DNA of 64,000 nt from positions 62,001-126,000 of the forward strand of contig CAVUIJ010000003.1 in the NCBI GenBank assembly GCA_963741505.1, written 5' to 3'. The first letter of the stretch is position 1. Every line of letters starts with the position of its first letter. A program made the translations under genes and the position numbers. The DNA comes from JAKFWF01 sp963741505. Lineage in GTDB: Bacteria; Pseudomonadota; Alphaproteobacteria; Rhizobiales; Hyphomicrobiaceae. Positions 36,148-45,429 of the stretch are shown here, one piece after another. Under the pieces are notes generated by a model. That model had not been told where the DNA came from. It ran no database searches and saw only the letters and a list, made by a program, of their open reading frames with translations.

Positions 36148-36713
36148 GCCGGTGGTGATCCGTTCCGCAGAAACACGATCTGGGTGTCGCCATAGGTGCG
36201 CCGGTCGATCAAAGCAAGTGGGGCCGGCGGCTCGATCATTTCGTCAGCGCGCTCCTCGGCGACGATGATTGCGCCAGGTGATAGCCAGCCGCCGGCGACC
36301 GCGCTCGCCAGCGCCAGATTGGCGAGCCCTCGGCCGTAAGGCGGATCGAGGAACATCAGCGAGGCCACATCGCGCGCGCCGGCCAGCCCGAGGTCGGTCG
36401 CATCACGGCGGAAGATGCGGGTCTGACCGGTCAATCCTAAAGCCTCGACGTTGCGGCGAATGATGGCGCGGGCATCGGCGTCGTCCTCGACGAAGACGCA
36501 GAAGGCGGCGCCTCGCGACAGCGCCTCGAGGCCGAGAGCGCCGGTGCCGGCGAACAGGTCGACCACCCGCGCGCCGGCCAGCGAAAACCCGGCGATGCCG
36601 TGCGCCAGGATGTTGAATACCGCTTCGCGCACGCGGTCGGCGGTAGGGCGAAGCCCGCCGTGCGTCGGCGTGATCAATGGCCGACCGCGCAATGTGCCGG
36701 CGACGATCCTCAT
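36144..36713 (-). CDS. rsmD: 16S rRNA (guanine966-N2)-methyltransferase
   Basis: The 189-residue SAM-dependent methyltransferase modifies G966 of 16S rRNA in the 30S subunit. It begins MRIVAGTLRGRPL, has GLRPTADRVREAVFNIL, the SAM-binding VVDLFAGTGALGLEALSRGA and the catalytic FLDPPYG motif. It overlaps rluB upstream by 4 bp (ATGA), a common rsuA/rluB-rsmD arrangement in alphaproteobacteria. Confidence 0.95.
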   Translation of the reverse strand: MRIVAGTLRGRPLITPTHGGLRPTADRVREAVFNILAHGIAGFSLAGARVVDLFAGTGALGLEALSRGAAFCVFVEDDADARAIIRRNVEALGLTGQTRIFRRDATDLGLAGARDVASLMFLDPPYGRGLANLALASAVAGGWLSPGAIIVAEERADEMIEPPAPLALIDRRTYGDTQIVFLRNGSPPA

Positions 36714-37774
36714 CTGGGGCGACGACCCTGCGGTCGATCATGCGGCCGGGCATGTGGCTTGCCGCCGACATTGCGCTTCGCGCCGTCGTGCGGCTGCGGC
36801 TTGTGGCCGGACGACTTGCGCGTGCCGAACGGCTTCTTCGGCGCATTCTCGTCCGGCAGCGGCTTGCGGGAGACGTAGCCGGTGTTCTTCGCCGGCCGCT
36901 CGTCGGCCTGGATCACGTCGAGGCCGAACTCCTTTGCAAGCGTCGGCCCCAGCTGCTCGGCGAGCACCCGCCGCTTCACCCGCTCGACCTTGCCTTCCTC
37001 GAGATCGAGCAGCTGGAACGGCCCGAAGGAGATGCGGATCAGCCGGTTCACTTCGAGCCCGAGCGAGCCCAGGATCTTGCGCACCTCGCGGTTCTTGCCC
37101 TCGCGCAGGCCGAGCGTCAGCCACACGTTGGCGCCCTGGACGCGGTCGACGGTGCCTTCGATCGGCCCATAGCGCACGCCCTCGATTTCTATACCGTCCT
37201 TCAGCGCATCGAGTTGCTCCTGCGTTACGGTGCCGTTGGCGCGCACGCGATAGCGTCGCAGCCAGCCGGTCGCGGGCAATTCGAAGTGGCGGGCAAGACC
37301 ACCATCGGTGGTGAGCAGCAGCAGGCCCTCGGTATTGAAATCGAGCCGGCCGATCGAGACGACGCGCGGCATCTCCTTCGGCAGCTTCTCGAACACCGTC
37401 GGACGGCCTTCCGGGTCCTTGTGCGTCGTCACGCATCCGCGCGGCTTGTGGAAGCGCCACAGCATGGCGGGCTCGGGCCGCGCCAGCGGCTGGCCGTCGA
37501 CCTTGACCGTGTCGGACGGGCCGACATCGCGGGCCGGGCTCTTCAAGACCTCGCCGTTGACCACGACGCGGCCGTCGAGGATCCAGCGTTCGGCATCGCG
37601 TCTCGAGCACAGGCCGGCACGCGCCATGGCCTTGGCGATGCGCATGGTCTCGGCGATCGCCGGCTCTTGGCTGACCTTGTCGGCACGGGGACGGCGGCTC
37701 TTGTGCCGAAAGCCTGGCCGACCGTGGACGACGTCGCCCGCAGGACGGGGTTGACCGGGACGTGGTTTGCGCAT
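36710..37774 (-). CDS. rluB: Pseudouridine synthase, RsuA/RluB family
   Basis: The 354-residue rRNA modification enzyme. After a basic N-terminal tail come an S4 RNA-binding domain (MRIAKAMARAGLCSRRDAERWILDG) and the synthase domain with the catalytic Asp in SIGRLDFNTEGLLLLTTDG, then TLGLREGKNREVRKIL and VNRLIRISFGPFQL. A long Lys/Arg/Pro/His-rich tail (about 75 residues) follows, as in other alphaproteobacterial RluB proteins, where it probably binds rRNA. The start within the basic tail is uncertain. Confidence 0.9.
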   Translation of the reverse strand: MRKPRPGQPRPAGDVVHGRPGFRHKSRRPRADKVSQEPAIAETMRIAKAMARAGLCSRRDAERWILDGRVVVNGEVLKSPARDVGPSDTVKVDGQPLARPEPAMLWRFHKPRGCVTTHKDPEGRPTVFEKLPKEMPRVVSIGRLDFNTEGLLLLTTDGGLARHFELPATGWLRRYRVRANGTVTQEQLDALKDGIEIEGVRYGPIEGTVDRVQGANVWLTLGLREGKNREVRKILGSLGLEVNRLIRISFGPFQLLDLEEGKVERVKRRVLAEQLGPTLAKEFGLDVIQADERPAKNTGYVSRKPLPDENAPKKPFGTRKSSGHKPQPHDGAKRNVGGKPHARPHDRPQGRRPR

Positions 37775-37790
37775 GTGGTGTGGTCGCTCC

Positions 37791-38082
37791 AGTACCCGGA
37801 ATCACAAATGGCTGGCACACATGACGATCGAGGATGCTCACCGGCGGCGGCGCGCCGCTTGTCCGATGGGGCAACATCGGCCGGCGCGGCGCTTCTGGCC
37901 GGCGAACATCCTCGATCGCCCGCAGGGTCGCGGCCCACGGGCGCCCGCGTCATGCGGACCGCATGCTTCCAGCATGACGCGCGCCTTGCGCGTAGCTGCG
38001 GCTACGCGCTGCGCCCCGCTCCTGGCGTATCGCCTCGTGGTTCCGCGATCAGGTGTACCAGCCATTTGTGATTCCGGGTACT
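37791..38082. repeat. Inverted-repeat-bounded intergenic segment
   Basis: A 25-bp perfect inverted repeat (left arm 37791-37815, starting AGTACCCGGAATCACAAATG; right arm 38058-38082) bounds about 240 bp between the divergent rluB and tadA genes. The interior holds further small palindromes, for instance CATGCGGACCGCATG and GCGTAGCTGCGGCTACGC. No gene is credible inside. It looks like a non-autonomous palindromic element. Confidence 0.75.
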
Positions 38083-38099
38083 AGTTCTGGAACGACCTT

Positions 38100-38570
38100 A
38101 TGCCACCGACCGCGCCCGGAAGCCACACGCCCCCGCACATGACGCGCGCGCTCGCCGAGGCGCGAGCGGCGGGGCAGCGCGGCGAGGTGCCGGTCGGCGC
38201 TGTGATCGTCGCTGCCGATGGCAGGGTCATAGCTGCCGGTGGCAATCGGACGCGCGAACTCAACGACCCGACGGCGCACGCTGAAATGCTGGCGATCCGG
38301 GAGGCCTGCGCCAAGCTCGGCTCGGAGCGGTTGGCAGCCTGCGACCTATATGTCACGCTCGAGCCCTGTCCGATGTGCGCTGCCGCCATAGCTGCTGCCC
38401 GGATCAGGCGGCTCTACTATGGCGCCGCCGATCCCAAGAGCGGCGGCGTCGAGACCGGCCCGCGGATTTTCTCGCACGCCACCTGCCACCACAAACCCGA
38501 GGTATACGCCGGCATCGCCGAGCAGGAAGCGGCGCAACTGCTGCAACAGTTTTTCGCCGATCGGCGTTAA
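38100..38570 (+). CDS. tadA: tRNA(Arg) adenosine(34) deaminase
   Basis: The 156-residue zinc enzyme converts A34 to inosine in tRNA-Arg(ACG). The zinc/catalytic motifs are THAEMLAIREA (His and catalytic Glu) and LEPCPMCAAAI (two Cys), followed by the TadA-specific RRLYYGAADPKSGGV. The C-terminal helix EQEAAQLLQQFFADRR is typical. The first about 13 residues are variable, so ATG 38139 (MTRALAEARAAGQ) may be the true start. Confidence 0.93.
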   Translation: MPPTAPGSHTPPHMTRALAEARAAGQRGEVPVGAVIVAADGRVIAAGGNRTRELNDPTAHAEMLAIREACAKLGSERLAACDLYVTLEPCPMCAAAIAAARIRRLYYGAADPKSGGVETGPRIFSHATCHHKPEVYAGIAEQEAAQLLQQFFADRR

Positions 38571-38659
38571 CAGCGATCCGGGTTGTCAATCGCGTTTTCG
38601 TGTGAATACCGTCTGACCCATTGACCCCCTACCCCCCCGCCGGTGTACCTAGCGTTGAC

Positions 38660-39262
38660 ATGGAACGTACCGCCCCCCGACCGATCGCTCCGCGCGCCCT
38701 GGCGACGAGCTTGCCGAACGTGCTCACCTATGGGCGCATCGCGGCAGTACCGGCGCTGGTAGCGTGCCTCTATCTGCTGCAGGGCGACGCGGCGCGGTGG
38801 AGTGCGCTTGCCGTATTCGTCATCGCTTGCCTGACCGACTGGCTCGACGGCTATCTGGCCCGGATCTGGGACCAGCAGTCGGCGCTCGGCCGCATGCTCG
38901 ATCCGATCGCCGACAAGCTGCTGGTCGGCGCCGCGCTGCTCATGCTGGTGCACGACAATACCATCGACGGCGGTGCGGTTTGGGCAGCGGTCATCATCCT
39001 GTCGCGCGAAATCCTGGTGTCGGGATTGCGCGAGTTCCTGGCCGAGCTCAATGTCAAGGTGCACGTGACCCAGCTCGCCAAGTGGAAAACGACGATGCAG
39101 ATGATTGCGCTCGGCGTGCTGATCGCGGGGCCGGCCGGCGACAAAATCATCCCCGGCATCACGATGACTGGTACATTCCTGCTGTGGGTCGCAGCGGTAC
39201 TGACGCTTTTTACCGGCTACGACTATCTGAAAGCTGCGATCCGCCACGCGATCGAGAGTTGA
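38660..39262 (+). CDS. pgsA: CDP-diacylglycerol-glycerol-3-phosphate 3-phosphatidyltransferase
   Basis: The 200-residue inner-membrane enzyme makes phosphatidylglycerophosphate. The CDP-alcohol phosphotransferase motif is complete: the first Asp is in TDWLDGYLARIWDQQS, the last two in ALGRMLDPIADK. Several membrane segments surround it (AAVPALVACLYLLQG, GGAVWAAVIILSREI, GTFLLWVAAVLTLF). ATG 38660 gives the family start SLPNVLTYGRI. The moaD gene follows after 6 bp; the pgsA-moaD-moaE order is common in alphaproteobacteria (uvrC, often upstream, is absent). Confidence 0.95.
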   Translation: MERTAPRPIAPRALATSLPNVLTYGRIAAVPALVACLYLLQGDAARWSALAVFVIACLTDWLDGYLARIWDQQSALGRMLDPIADKLLVGAALLMLVHDNTIDGGAVWAAVIILSREILVSGLREFLAELNVKVHVTQLAKWKTTMQMIALGVLIAGPAGDKIIPGITMTGTFLLWVAAVLTLFTGYDYLKAAIRHAIES

Positions 39263-39268
39263 TCGGTA

Positions 39269-39526
39269 ATGACAGTCACCTTGCGCTACTTCGCCTGGGT
39301 CAGGGAACGGATCGGCCGCGCCGAGGAGCGCGTCGAGCTGCCGGCCGCGGTCGCGACGGTGGCCGACCTGATCGACTGGCTGCGAGCACGCGGGCCGGAA
39401 TACGCGCATGCCTTCGAGAAGCCGGAAGTGATCCGCGCCGCCGTCGATCAGGTGCACGTCAAGCCGCAGGCGGCGATCGGCGAGGCCCGCGAGGTGGCGT
39501 TCTTTCCCCCTGTCACCGGAGGCTGA
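39269..39526 (+). CDS. moaD: Molybdopterin synthase small (sulfur carrier) subunit
   Basis: The 85-residue ubiquitin-like protein carries sulfur as a C-terminal thiocarboxylate for molybdopterin synthesis. It ends PPVTGG with the required Gly-Gly. TLRYFAWVRERIGRAEERVEL is the family start. moaE begins 3 bp downstream. Confidence 0.95.
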   Translation: MTVTLRYFAWVRERIGRAEERVELPAAVATVADLIDWLRARGPEYAHAFEKPEVIRAAVDQVHVKPQAAIGEAREVAFFPPVTGG

Positions 39527-39529
39527 GCG

Positions 39530-39985
39530 GTGTCGGTTTCGGTGCAGGCTGACGCGTTCGATACCGCCGCCGAGGTGCGCAAGCTCACCGCCGGCCGCAC
39601 CGACATCGGCGCCATCGTCACCTTCACCGGCACCGTGCGGGCCGAGGCCAAGGGGCGCGCCATCACCGCGATGCTGCTCGAGCATTACCCCGGCATGACC
39701 GAGCGCGAGCTCGAGCGGGTCGAGGCGCAGGCCTGCGCGCGCTGGCCGCTGTTGGGCAGCCGCATCGTCCATCGCATCGGCAGATTGAAGCCGGGCGAGG
39801 AAATCGTGCTGGTGGTGACGCTGTCGGCGCACCGCCAGGCCGCGTTCGAGGCCGCCGAATTCCTGATGGACTACCTGAAGACCCGCGCCCCGTTCTGGAA
39901 GAAAGAGGTGGGCCTCGACGGTGTCGGCACCTGGGTCGATGCCCGCGATGCGGATGACGCGGCGTTGCAGCGGTGGGAGCGGTAG
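39530..39985 (+). CDS. moaE: Molybdopterin synthase catalytic subunit
   Basis: The 151-residue protein forms the MoaD2-MoaE2 synthase that converts precursor Z (cPMP) to molybdopterin. It has GAIVTFTGTVRAEAKG, LLEHYPGMTERELE, HRIGRLKPGEEIVLVVTLSAHR and the catalytic lysines in APFWKKEVG. The start is GTG 39530. Stop at 39985, followed 13 bp later by the FAD oxidoreductase. Confidence 0.95.
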   Translation: MSVSVQADAFDTAAEVRKLTAGRTDIGAIVTFTGTVRAEAKGRAITAMLLEHYPGMTERELERVEAQACARWPLLGSRIVHRIGRLKPGEEIVLVVTLSAHRQAAFEAAEFLMDYLKTRAPFWKKEVGLDGVGTWVDARDADDAALQRWER

Positions 39986-39998
39986 AGCGAAATTCGCC

Positions 39999-41375
39999 AT
40001 GGCACATTCGACCTCTCGCATTGTCGTCTGCGGCGCCGGGATCGCGGGAATTGCCGCCGCCTATCATCTCGCCGTCGGTCACGGTTGCGAAAATGTCGTG
40101 CTGGTCGAGGAGGGCAATCCGCTCTCGCTCACCTCCGACAAGTCGACCGAGTCCTATCGCAACTGGTGGCCCGGGCCCGACCAGACGATGACCGCATTCA
40201 TGAACCGCAGCATCGATCTCATCGAGGAGATCGCGCGCAACACCGGCAACCGCATCAACCTCAACCGCCGGGGTTACCTGTTCGCGTCCGCCGAGCCCGG
40301 CAAGGCGGCATGGCTTCTCGATATGGCGAAGCTCGCCGAGGGACATGGCGCCGGACCGGTCAGGACCCATGACACCGCTATCGACAGCTATGAACCATCG
40401 CCGGAGAGCGGCTTCGATTTGGCGCTGACCGGCGCCGACATCATTACCGATCAAACCCTCATCCGCCGCCACTTTCCCTATCTGGCGCCGCAGACCAGGG
40501 TGGTCGCGCACGCCCGTCGTGCCGGTTGGCTCAGCGCCCAGCAACTCGGCATGGTGATGCTGGAGGCGGCACGCGAGCGCGGCGTGCGGTTGCTTCGGGG
40601 CCGCATGGTCGCGGTCGACACGCGCGGCGGCCGGCTGCGCTCAGTCGAGGTCGAGCAGGCGGGCGAGCGCCATGCGATCGAGGCGACGCACCTGGTGCTC
40701 GCCGCCGGCCCGATGATGAAGGAGATAGCCGGACAGCTCGGCATCGACCTGCCGATCGTTGCCGAGCGCCACTTCAAGATCAGCCTGTCGGATACCTTGG
40801 GTGTGGTGCCGCGGGCTGCGCCGATGGTGATCTGGCTCGATGGCCAGCGGCTGCCGTGGACCGACGACGAGCGCGCCGAGCTGGCGGCAGACGCATCGAC
40901 CCGCTGGCTGGCCGAGCCGTTCCCGGCCGGCGTGCACGGGCGACCCGACGGCAGCGGCACCGGCACGACGCTGCTCGTGCTGTTCAACTACGAAAACCAC
41001 GCGACGGAGGTCGTCTTTCCGCTGCCCGAGCAGGAGCACTACGGCGAGATCGCGCTGCGTGGCATGACGACTATGGTGCCGGCACTCAAGGCCTACATCG
41101 ACCGCGGCGTGCGCCCCTACATCGATGGCGGCTACTACATCAGGACGCGCGAGAACCGGCCGCTGATCTGTCCCGCTGGCGTCGAGGGCGTATTCATCTC
41201 GGGTGCCTATTCCGGCTTCGGCATCATGGCCTCGTGTGCCGGCGGCGAGCTGATTGCCCGTCACGTCCTGGGCGCCGAGCTGCCGGCCTACGCCCCGGCG
41301 TTCTCGCTCGCCCGCTACCAGGACCCGGCCTATCAGGCGCTGCTCGAGAACTGGGGCGACGATGGGCAGCTGTGA
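39999..41375 (+). CDS. FAD-dependent oxidoreductase, DAO family
   Basis: The 458-residue flavoprotein has the FAD-binding start IVVCGAGIAGIAAAYHLA, the acidic end of the Rossmann beta-2 strand in VVLVEEGNPLS, and the C-terminal FAD motif GVFISGAYSGFGIMASCAGGELIARHVLG. Members of the glycine/D-amino acid oxidase family oxidise amines such as sarcosine, dimethylglycine or D-amino acids; substrate residues are not recognisable. It follows moaE closely but need not be functionally linked. It converges with the gluconokinase gene. Confidence 0.88.
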   Translation: MAHSTSRIVVCGAGIAGIAAAYHLAVGHGCENVVLVEEGNPLSLTSDKSTESYRNWWPGPDQTMTAFMNRSIDLIEEIARNTGNRINLNRRGYLFASAEPGKAAWLLDMAKLAEGHGAGPVRTHDTAIDSYEPSPESGFDLALTGADIITDQTLIRRHFPYLAPQTRVVAHARRAGWLSAQQLGMVMLEAARERGVRLLRGRMVAVDTRGGRLRSVEVEQAGERHAIEATHLVLAAGPMMKEIAGQLGIDLPIVAERHFKISLSDTLGVVPRAAPMVIWLDGQRLPWTDDERAELAADASTRWLAEPFPAGVHGRPDGSGTGTTLLVLFNYENHATEVVFPLPEQEHYGEIALRGMTTMVPALKAYIDRGVRPYIDGGYYIRTRENRPLICPAGVEGVFISGAYSGFGIMASCAGGELIARHVLGAELPAYAPAFSLARYQDPAYQALLENWGDDGQL

Positions 41376-41388
41376 TGGCGTCGGGCGT

Positions 41389-41944
41389 TCACCCCTGCCA
41401 CGGCCCGGCCTGGGCCATGCTGGCCAGGATGTGCTCGATGATGCGGCGGGGAGACAGCTCGATCGGCACCACGATCGGCCATTCGTCCGCGCCAGGCTCC
41501 TCGAGCGTCGCGAATTGGCTGGCGAGCAGCGACGGCGGCATGAAGTGGTTCCGTGCGGCGGGCCATGCGGCCGGCGATCAGCGGCGTGGTCGCCCTTGAG
41601 GTAGACGAGGCGCACGTCCGGCCGGCCGTCGAGCAGGACGCGGCGATAGGCGCGCTTCAGGGCCGAGCACGACACGATGCCGGGCGTGCCGGTGGCGCGG
41701 CGCTCGTCGATCCAGGCGGCGATGGCTTCGAGCCACGGCCAGCGGTCGTCGTCGGTCAGCGGGATGCCGGCGCTCATCTTGGCGACGTTGGCCGCCGGAT
41801 GAAAGCTGTCGGCATCGCGGAACGGCCAGCCGAGTTTCATCGCCAGATGCCTCGCCGTGGTGCTCTTGCCGCAGCCGGCCACGCCCATCACGACGATGGC
41901 ATTCGGCAGCGGCGACGGCGTCGTGCGGCAACTGATCTGCCATG
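41389..41944 (-). CDS. Gluconokinase (GntK family), three frameshifts
   Basis: A kinase of about 184 residues phosphorylates D-gluconate to 6-phosphogluconate. Landmarks are P-loop IVVMGVAGCGKSTTARHLA, GWPFRDADSFHPAANVAKM, GIPLTDDDRWPWLEAI and VSCSALKRAYRRVLLDG, then after frame changes GRMAARR and HFMPPSLLASQFATLEEP. Single-base insertions near 41907, 41582 and 41548 explain the frames. Start ATG 41944 lies 2 bp after the 6-phosphogluconate dehydrogenase stop, forming a gluconate-to-pentose-phosphate pair. Confidence 0.85.
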
Positions 41945-41946
41945 CT

Positions 41947-42926
41947 CAGCTTTTGCCCGGCTCGGTGTGGCCGCCGAAGCCCTTGCGCATCGCCGACAGG
42001 ATCTTCTCGGCGAAGGTGTGGTCCTGGCGCGAGCGGAAGCGGGTGTAGAGCGCCGAGGTCAGGACTTCGGCCGGCACGTCGCGCTCGATCGCGGCCTCGA
42101 CCGTCCAGCGGCCTTCGCCCGAATCCGAGACGTGGCCGGAGTAACGAGGCAAGCGACGGCTCGCGCGCCAGCGCTTCGGCGGTCAGATCGAGCAGCCACG
42201 AGGTGATGACGCTGCCGCGCCGCCACACTTCGGCGATGTCGGCGACGTCGAGGTCGAGCCGCTCGTGCGCCGGCAGTTTCGGCGAATCGGCGTGGCTGAG
42301 GATGTCGAAGCCCTCGGCCATCGCCTGCATCATGCCGTACTCGATGCCGTTGTGGATCATCTTGACGAAGTGGCCGGCGCCGTTCGGTCCGGCGTGCAGA
42401 TAGCCCTGCTCGACGCGCGGATCGCGGCCCGGCCGGTCGCGCGTTTCAGGCAGTTGCCGCGTCCCGGCGCCAGGCTCGCGAAGATCGGATCGAGCCGGTC
42501 GACCGCGGCCTTGTCGCCGCCGATCATCATGCAGTAGCCGCGCTCGAGGCCCCATACGCCGCCCGACGTGCCGACGTCGACATAGTCGAGGCCGCGTTCG
42601 CGCAAGGCGGCGGCACGGCGGATGTCGTCCTTCCAGAAGGTGTTGCCGCCGTCGATGATGGTGTCGCCGGGCGACAGCAGCGGCGCCAAGGTCGCGATCA
42701 TGCTCTCGGTCGCCTCGCCGGCCGGCAGCATGATCCAGATGTGACGCGGTGCCGCCAGGGCCGCGACCAGGCCGGCGACGTGCTGGGCGGCTGTCGCGCC
42801 TTCGGCCGCCAGTGCCTGGCCCGGATTGGGATCGCGATCCCACACCACGCACTTGTGGCCGGCGCGCAGCAACCGGCGCACGATGTTGCCGCCCATCCGC
42901 CCGAGGCCGATCATTCCGAGCTGCAT
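41947..42926 (-). CDS. 6-phosphogluconate dehydrogenase, YqeC/Gnd short type, two frameshifts
   Basis: An NAD(P)-dependent enzyme of about 326 residues oxidatively decarboxylates 6-phosphogluconate to ribulose 5-phosphate. It begins MQLGMIGLGRMGGNIVRRLLRAGH; the substrate motif IDGGNTFWKDD and the catalytic region GAGHFVKMIHNGIEYGMMQA are intact. The frame changes by a lost base near 42,453 and an extra T near 42,144 before YSGHVSDSGEGRW. The short C-terminus (KILSAMRKGFGGH) marks the decarboxylating short form, usually NAD-preferring. It forms an operon with the gluconokinase gene. Confidence 0.87.
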
Positions 42927-43096
42927 TGTCGAACCCTGTGTCGCGTCGCGCGCTGCCCTGACCTGAATGGTTACCTATCAGATCTCGTCGCCGGCATGCA
43001 CCTCGATCACGTGGCTGCCTTCCAGAGCGTATAGCCGGCATGGCCGGTGGCGGCCAGCCGGCGAACACGAGCAGGGGCCAAGGCGCCTCGCGCCAG

Positions 43097-43531
43097 TCAC
43101 GAGCAAGCCCGGCATGCCGCCCATGCAACCAATGCCGTTGCCGCCGCGTAGATCACGGCCGCATTGATGGTGCGACGCCGGCCGGTGGCGTCCGGCGGGT
43201 CGTCGACGTCGAAATAGAGCGGCGCCAGCACCAGCAGGTATGCGATCTGCCCGGCGAGCGAGGCCGCGAACAAGCCACAACGCCAGATCGAGCCGCAGCA
43301 TCAATGCCGCGCCGCCCGCCAGCACGAGGTTGGCGGCGCCGAGCAGCCATGCCGACAATGCCGTTTCGCGCGGCGTTGGCCGCTTGCCGCCGAGATCGCC
43401 GTCAGCGCCCGGTCGAGGAACAGCGAAATCAGCGCCGCCCGGGTCGCGACGATGCCGGCGAACACGTAGAACGCGCCGATAGCGATCAGGAAGACGGCGG
43501 CGATGCCATTTCGGTGCATCCATGCGAACAA
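43097..43531 (-). CDS. Small membrane protein, unknown function (two frameshifts)
   Basis: The roughly 144-residue polytopic protein has four hydrophobic helices: IAAVFLIAIGAFYVFAGIVA, LLGAANLVLAGGAALML, LFAASLAGQIAYLLVLAPLYF and NAAVIYAAATALVAWAACRA. A lost G near 43,386 and an extra base near 43,274 must be allowed to join the segments; the end is ACRACS. A DVDDPPDATGRR loop separates the last two helices. Not recognised. It is divergent from the cytochrome c gene. Confidence 0.6.
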
Positions 43532-43644
43532 TTTTCCCAGTCATGGGAGTGAAGGGCCCTTGATATTCCGCAAAGCCCGGCGATGTTCAAGCGCCGATAA
43601 GATGTGCGGCGCGGGCTCAGCCGCGGCGAACAGGGAGAAGACTC

Positions 43645-44206
43645 ATGCGAAGCGCCGTCAAAGGTTGTCGTCGATGTTCGCGCTTGTGGTCGCGGTGGCG
43701 GGTCTCGCGTGAGCCGATGGGGCCGCAACAGCTGGTGCCCAGACCGCCAGCCGGATCGCCCGCGAAGGATGGCGCTGGAACTGGAGGCGCCTTCGCCCGA
43801 GCGCGGCTTGGCCTTCGCCCAGAAATTCTGCAGCAACTGCCATCTGGTCGAGGGCGGCGGCAGCGCCACGGTGCAGGCCGGTATTCCCTCGCTTCGAGGC
43901 CTCGCCAACAAGCCCGGCCAGAACGGCGAGCGCATCCGCAACGTGCTGATCAATCCGCATCCGCCGATGCCCGACATGCAGGTGTCGCAGCAGGAGATCC
44001 TGGACGTGCTCGCGTATCTGGAGACGCTGCGCACCGACAAGTCCGCGCCGCCGTTCCTGTCGCCGGCACAACAGGGCGACGAAGCCGCAGTATCCAAAGC
44101 CCTCGTGATCGAGCCGACCGGCGGAAGTGACCGGCCGCGGAACACGCAAATGCGGCATTGCGCGTGCCGGCACTTGCCGATTCCAGTGGATGTTGTAGGC
44201 GTATGA
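43645..44206 (+). CDS. Class I cytochrome c (frameshifts in the N-terminal part)
   Basis: The C-terminal about 110 residues are a clear small c-type cytochrome: ERGLAFAQKFCSNCHLVEGG with the CSNCH haem site, GIPSLRGLANKPGQ, then the axial Met region HPPMPDMQVSQQEILDVLAYLETLR. The N-terminal signal (MRSAVKG, then SSMFALVVAVAGLA) is in other frames; at least two indels between about 43,665 and 43,790 must be assumed, so the exact N-terminus is not established. The last about 30 residues of the frame look unlike the family. A periplasmic electron carrier is likely. Confidence 0.65.
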
Positions 44207-44294
44207 CGCGACGAATGCGGCGGCAGCGAACCGCCGTGAACAGCAGCGGGAGCTCCAGATCGTGGGGATCCCGACCAAGGGTAAGGAACAGCAC

Positions 44295-45398
44295 ATGAAG
44301 CGTCGTACATTTCTGAAGGCCGCAGGTATCGGTGGCGCCGCCGCGGCACTCGCCAGCCCCGCTATCGCGCAATCGAGCCCGACCATCAACTGGCGGCTGC
44401 AGTCGAGCTATCCGAAGTCGCTGGAAACGCTGTTCGGCGCCTGCACCTTCTTTTCGGAAGCCGTGTCGGAAATGACCGACGGCAAGTTCAAGATCCAGAT
44501 CTTCGCCGCCGGCGAGATCGTGCCCGCCTTGCAGGTGGCCGACGCGGTCGGCAACAGCACCGTCGAAATGGGCCAGACCGGCTCGTATTTCTACATCGGC
44601 AAGGACATGGGCTTCGCCTTTGGCACCGCAATCCCGTGGGGCATGAACAGCCGCCAGCAGAGCGCCTGGATGTATCGCGCCGGCGGTCTCGAAATCATGA
44701 ACGAGATGTACGCCAAGTACGGCATCTTACGCATTGCCCGCCGGCAACACCGGCACCCAGATGGGCGGCTGGTTCCGCAAGGAGATCAAGTCGGTCGCCG
44801 ACCTCAACGGCCTCAAGATGCGCATCGGCGGCCTCGGCGGCAACGTGATGCAGAAGCTCGGCGTGGTGCCGCAGCAACTCGGCGCCGGCGATATCTATCC
44901 GGCGCTGGAGAAAGGCGTGATCGACGCCGCCGAATTCGTCGGCCCCTATGACGACGAGAAGCTCGGCCTCGCCAAGGTTGCGCCGCTACTATCACTACCC
45001 GGCGTTCTGGGAGGGCGGCGCCGAGCTGTCGTTCTTCATCAACAAGGCGACCTGGGACGCGCTGCCGAAGCAATTCCAGAAGGTCGTGCGCATCGCCGCC
45101 ATGGCGACCGGTCACGACATGCAGGCGAAATACGACGTGCTCAATCCGCCGGCCCTAAAGCGGCTGATCGCGGCCGGCGCGCAATTGAAGCCGATGCCGA
45201 CCGACGTGCTGCGGGCGAGCTACAAGGCGACGCACGATCTGTTCAAGGAGTCGTCGGAGAAGCATCCAAGCTTCAAGACAATCTACGACCACCAGATTGG
45301 CGTTCCATCGCGAGAGCCAGCCGTGGTGGGGCATCTCGGACCTGACCTACGACTACAACCTGACCACCGCGATGCAGCAGAAGTGGGAGAACGGCTGA
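44295..45398 (+). CDS. TRAP transporter substrate-binding protein, DctP type (three frameshifts)
   Basis: Periplasmic receptor of about 366 residues with a Tat-like signal (MKRRTFLKAAGIGGAAAALASPAIAQ). DctP-family landmarks across three single-base insertions (near 44727, 44986, 45302) are INWRLQSSYPKSLETLFGA, VEMGQTGSYFYIGKD, YALPAGNTGTQMGGWFRKEI, LKMRIGGLGGNVMQKLGVVPQQL, YYHYPAFWEGGAELSFFINK and FHRESQPWWGISDLTYDYN. Ligands of this subgroup (alpha-keto acids or amino acids) are a family inference. No DctQ/DctM genes are adjacent, so the transporter partner lies elsewhere or the gene is an orphan. Confidence 0.87.
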
Positions 45399-45429
45399 TT
45401 GATCTTCTTGCCGCCGTCTCTATTTTCGC

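Noticed and set aside
41578..43128. 516-residue minus-strand frame
   Set aside because: It is a patchwork: a middle section is genuine 6-phosphogluconate dehydrogenase in one of its frames, but the rest is shadow of the kinase and membrane protein genes.
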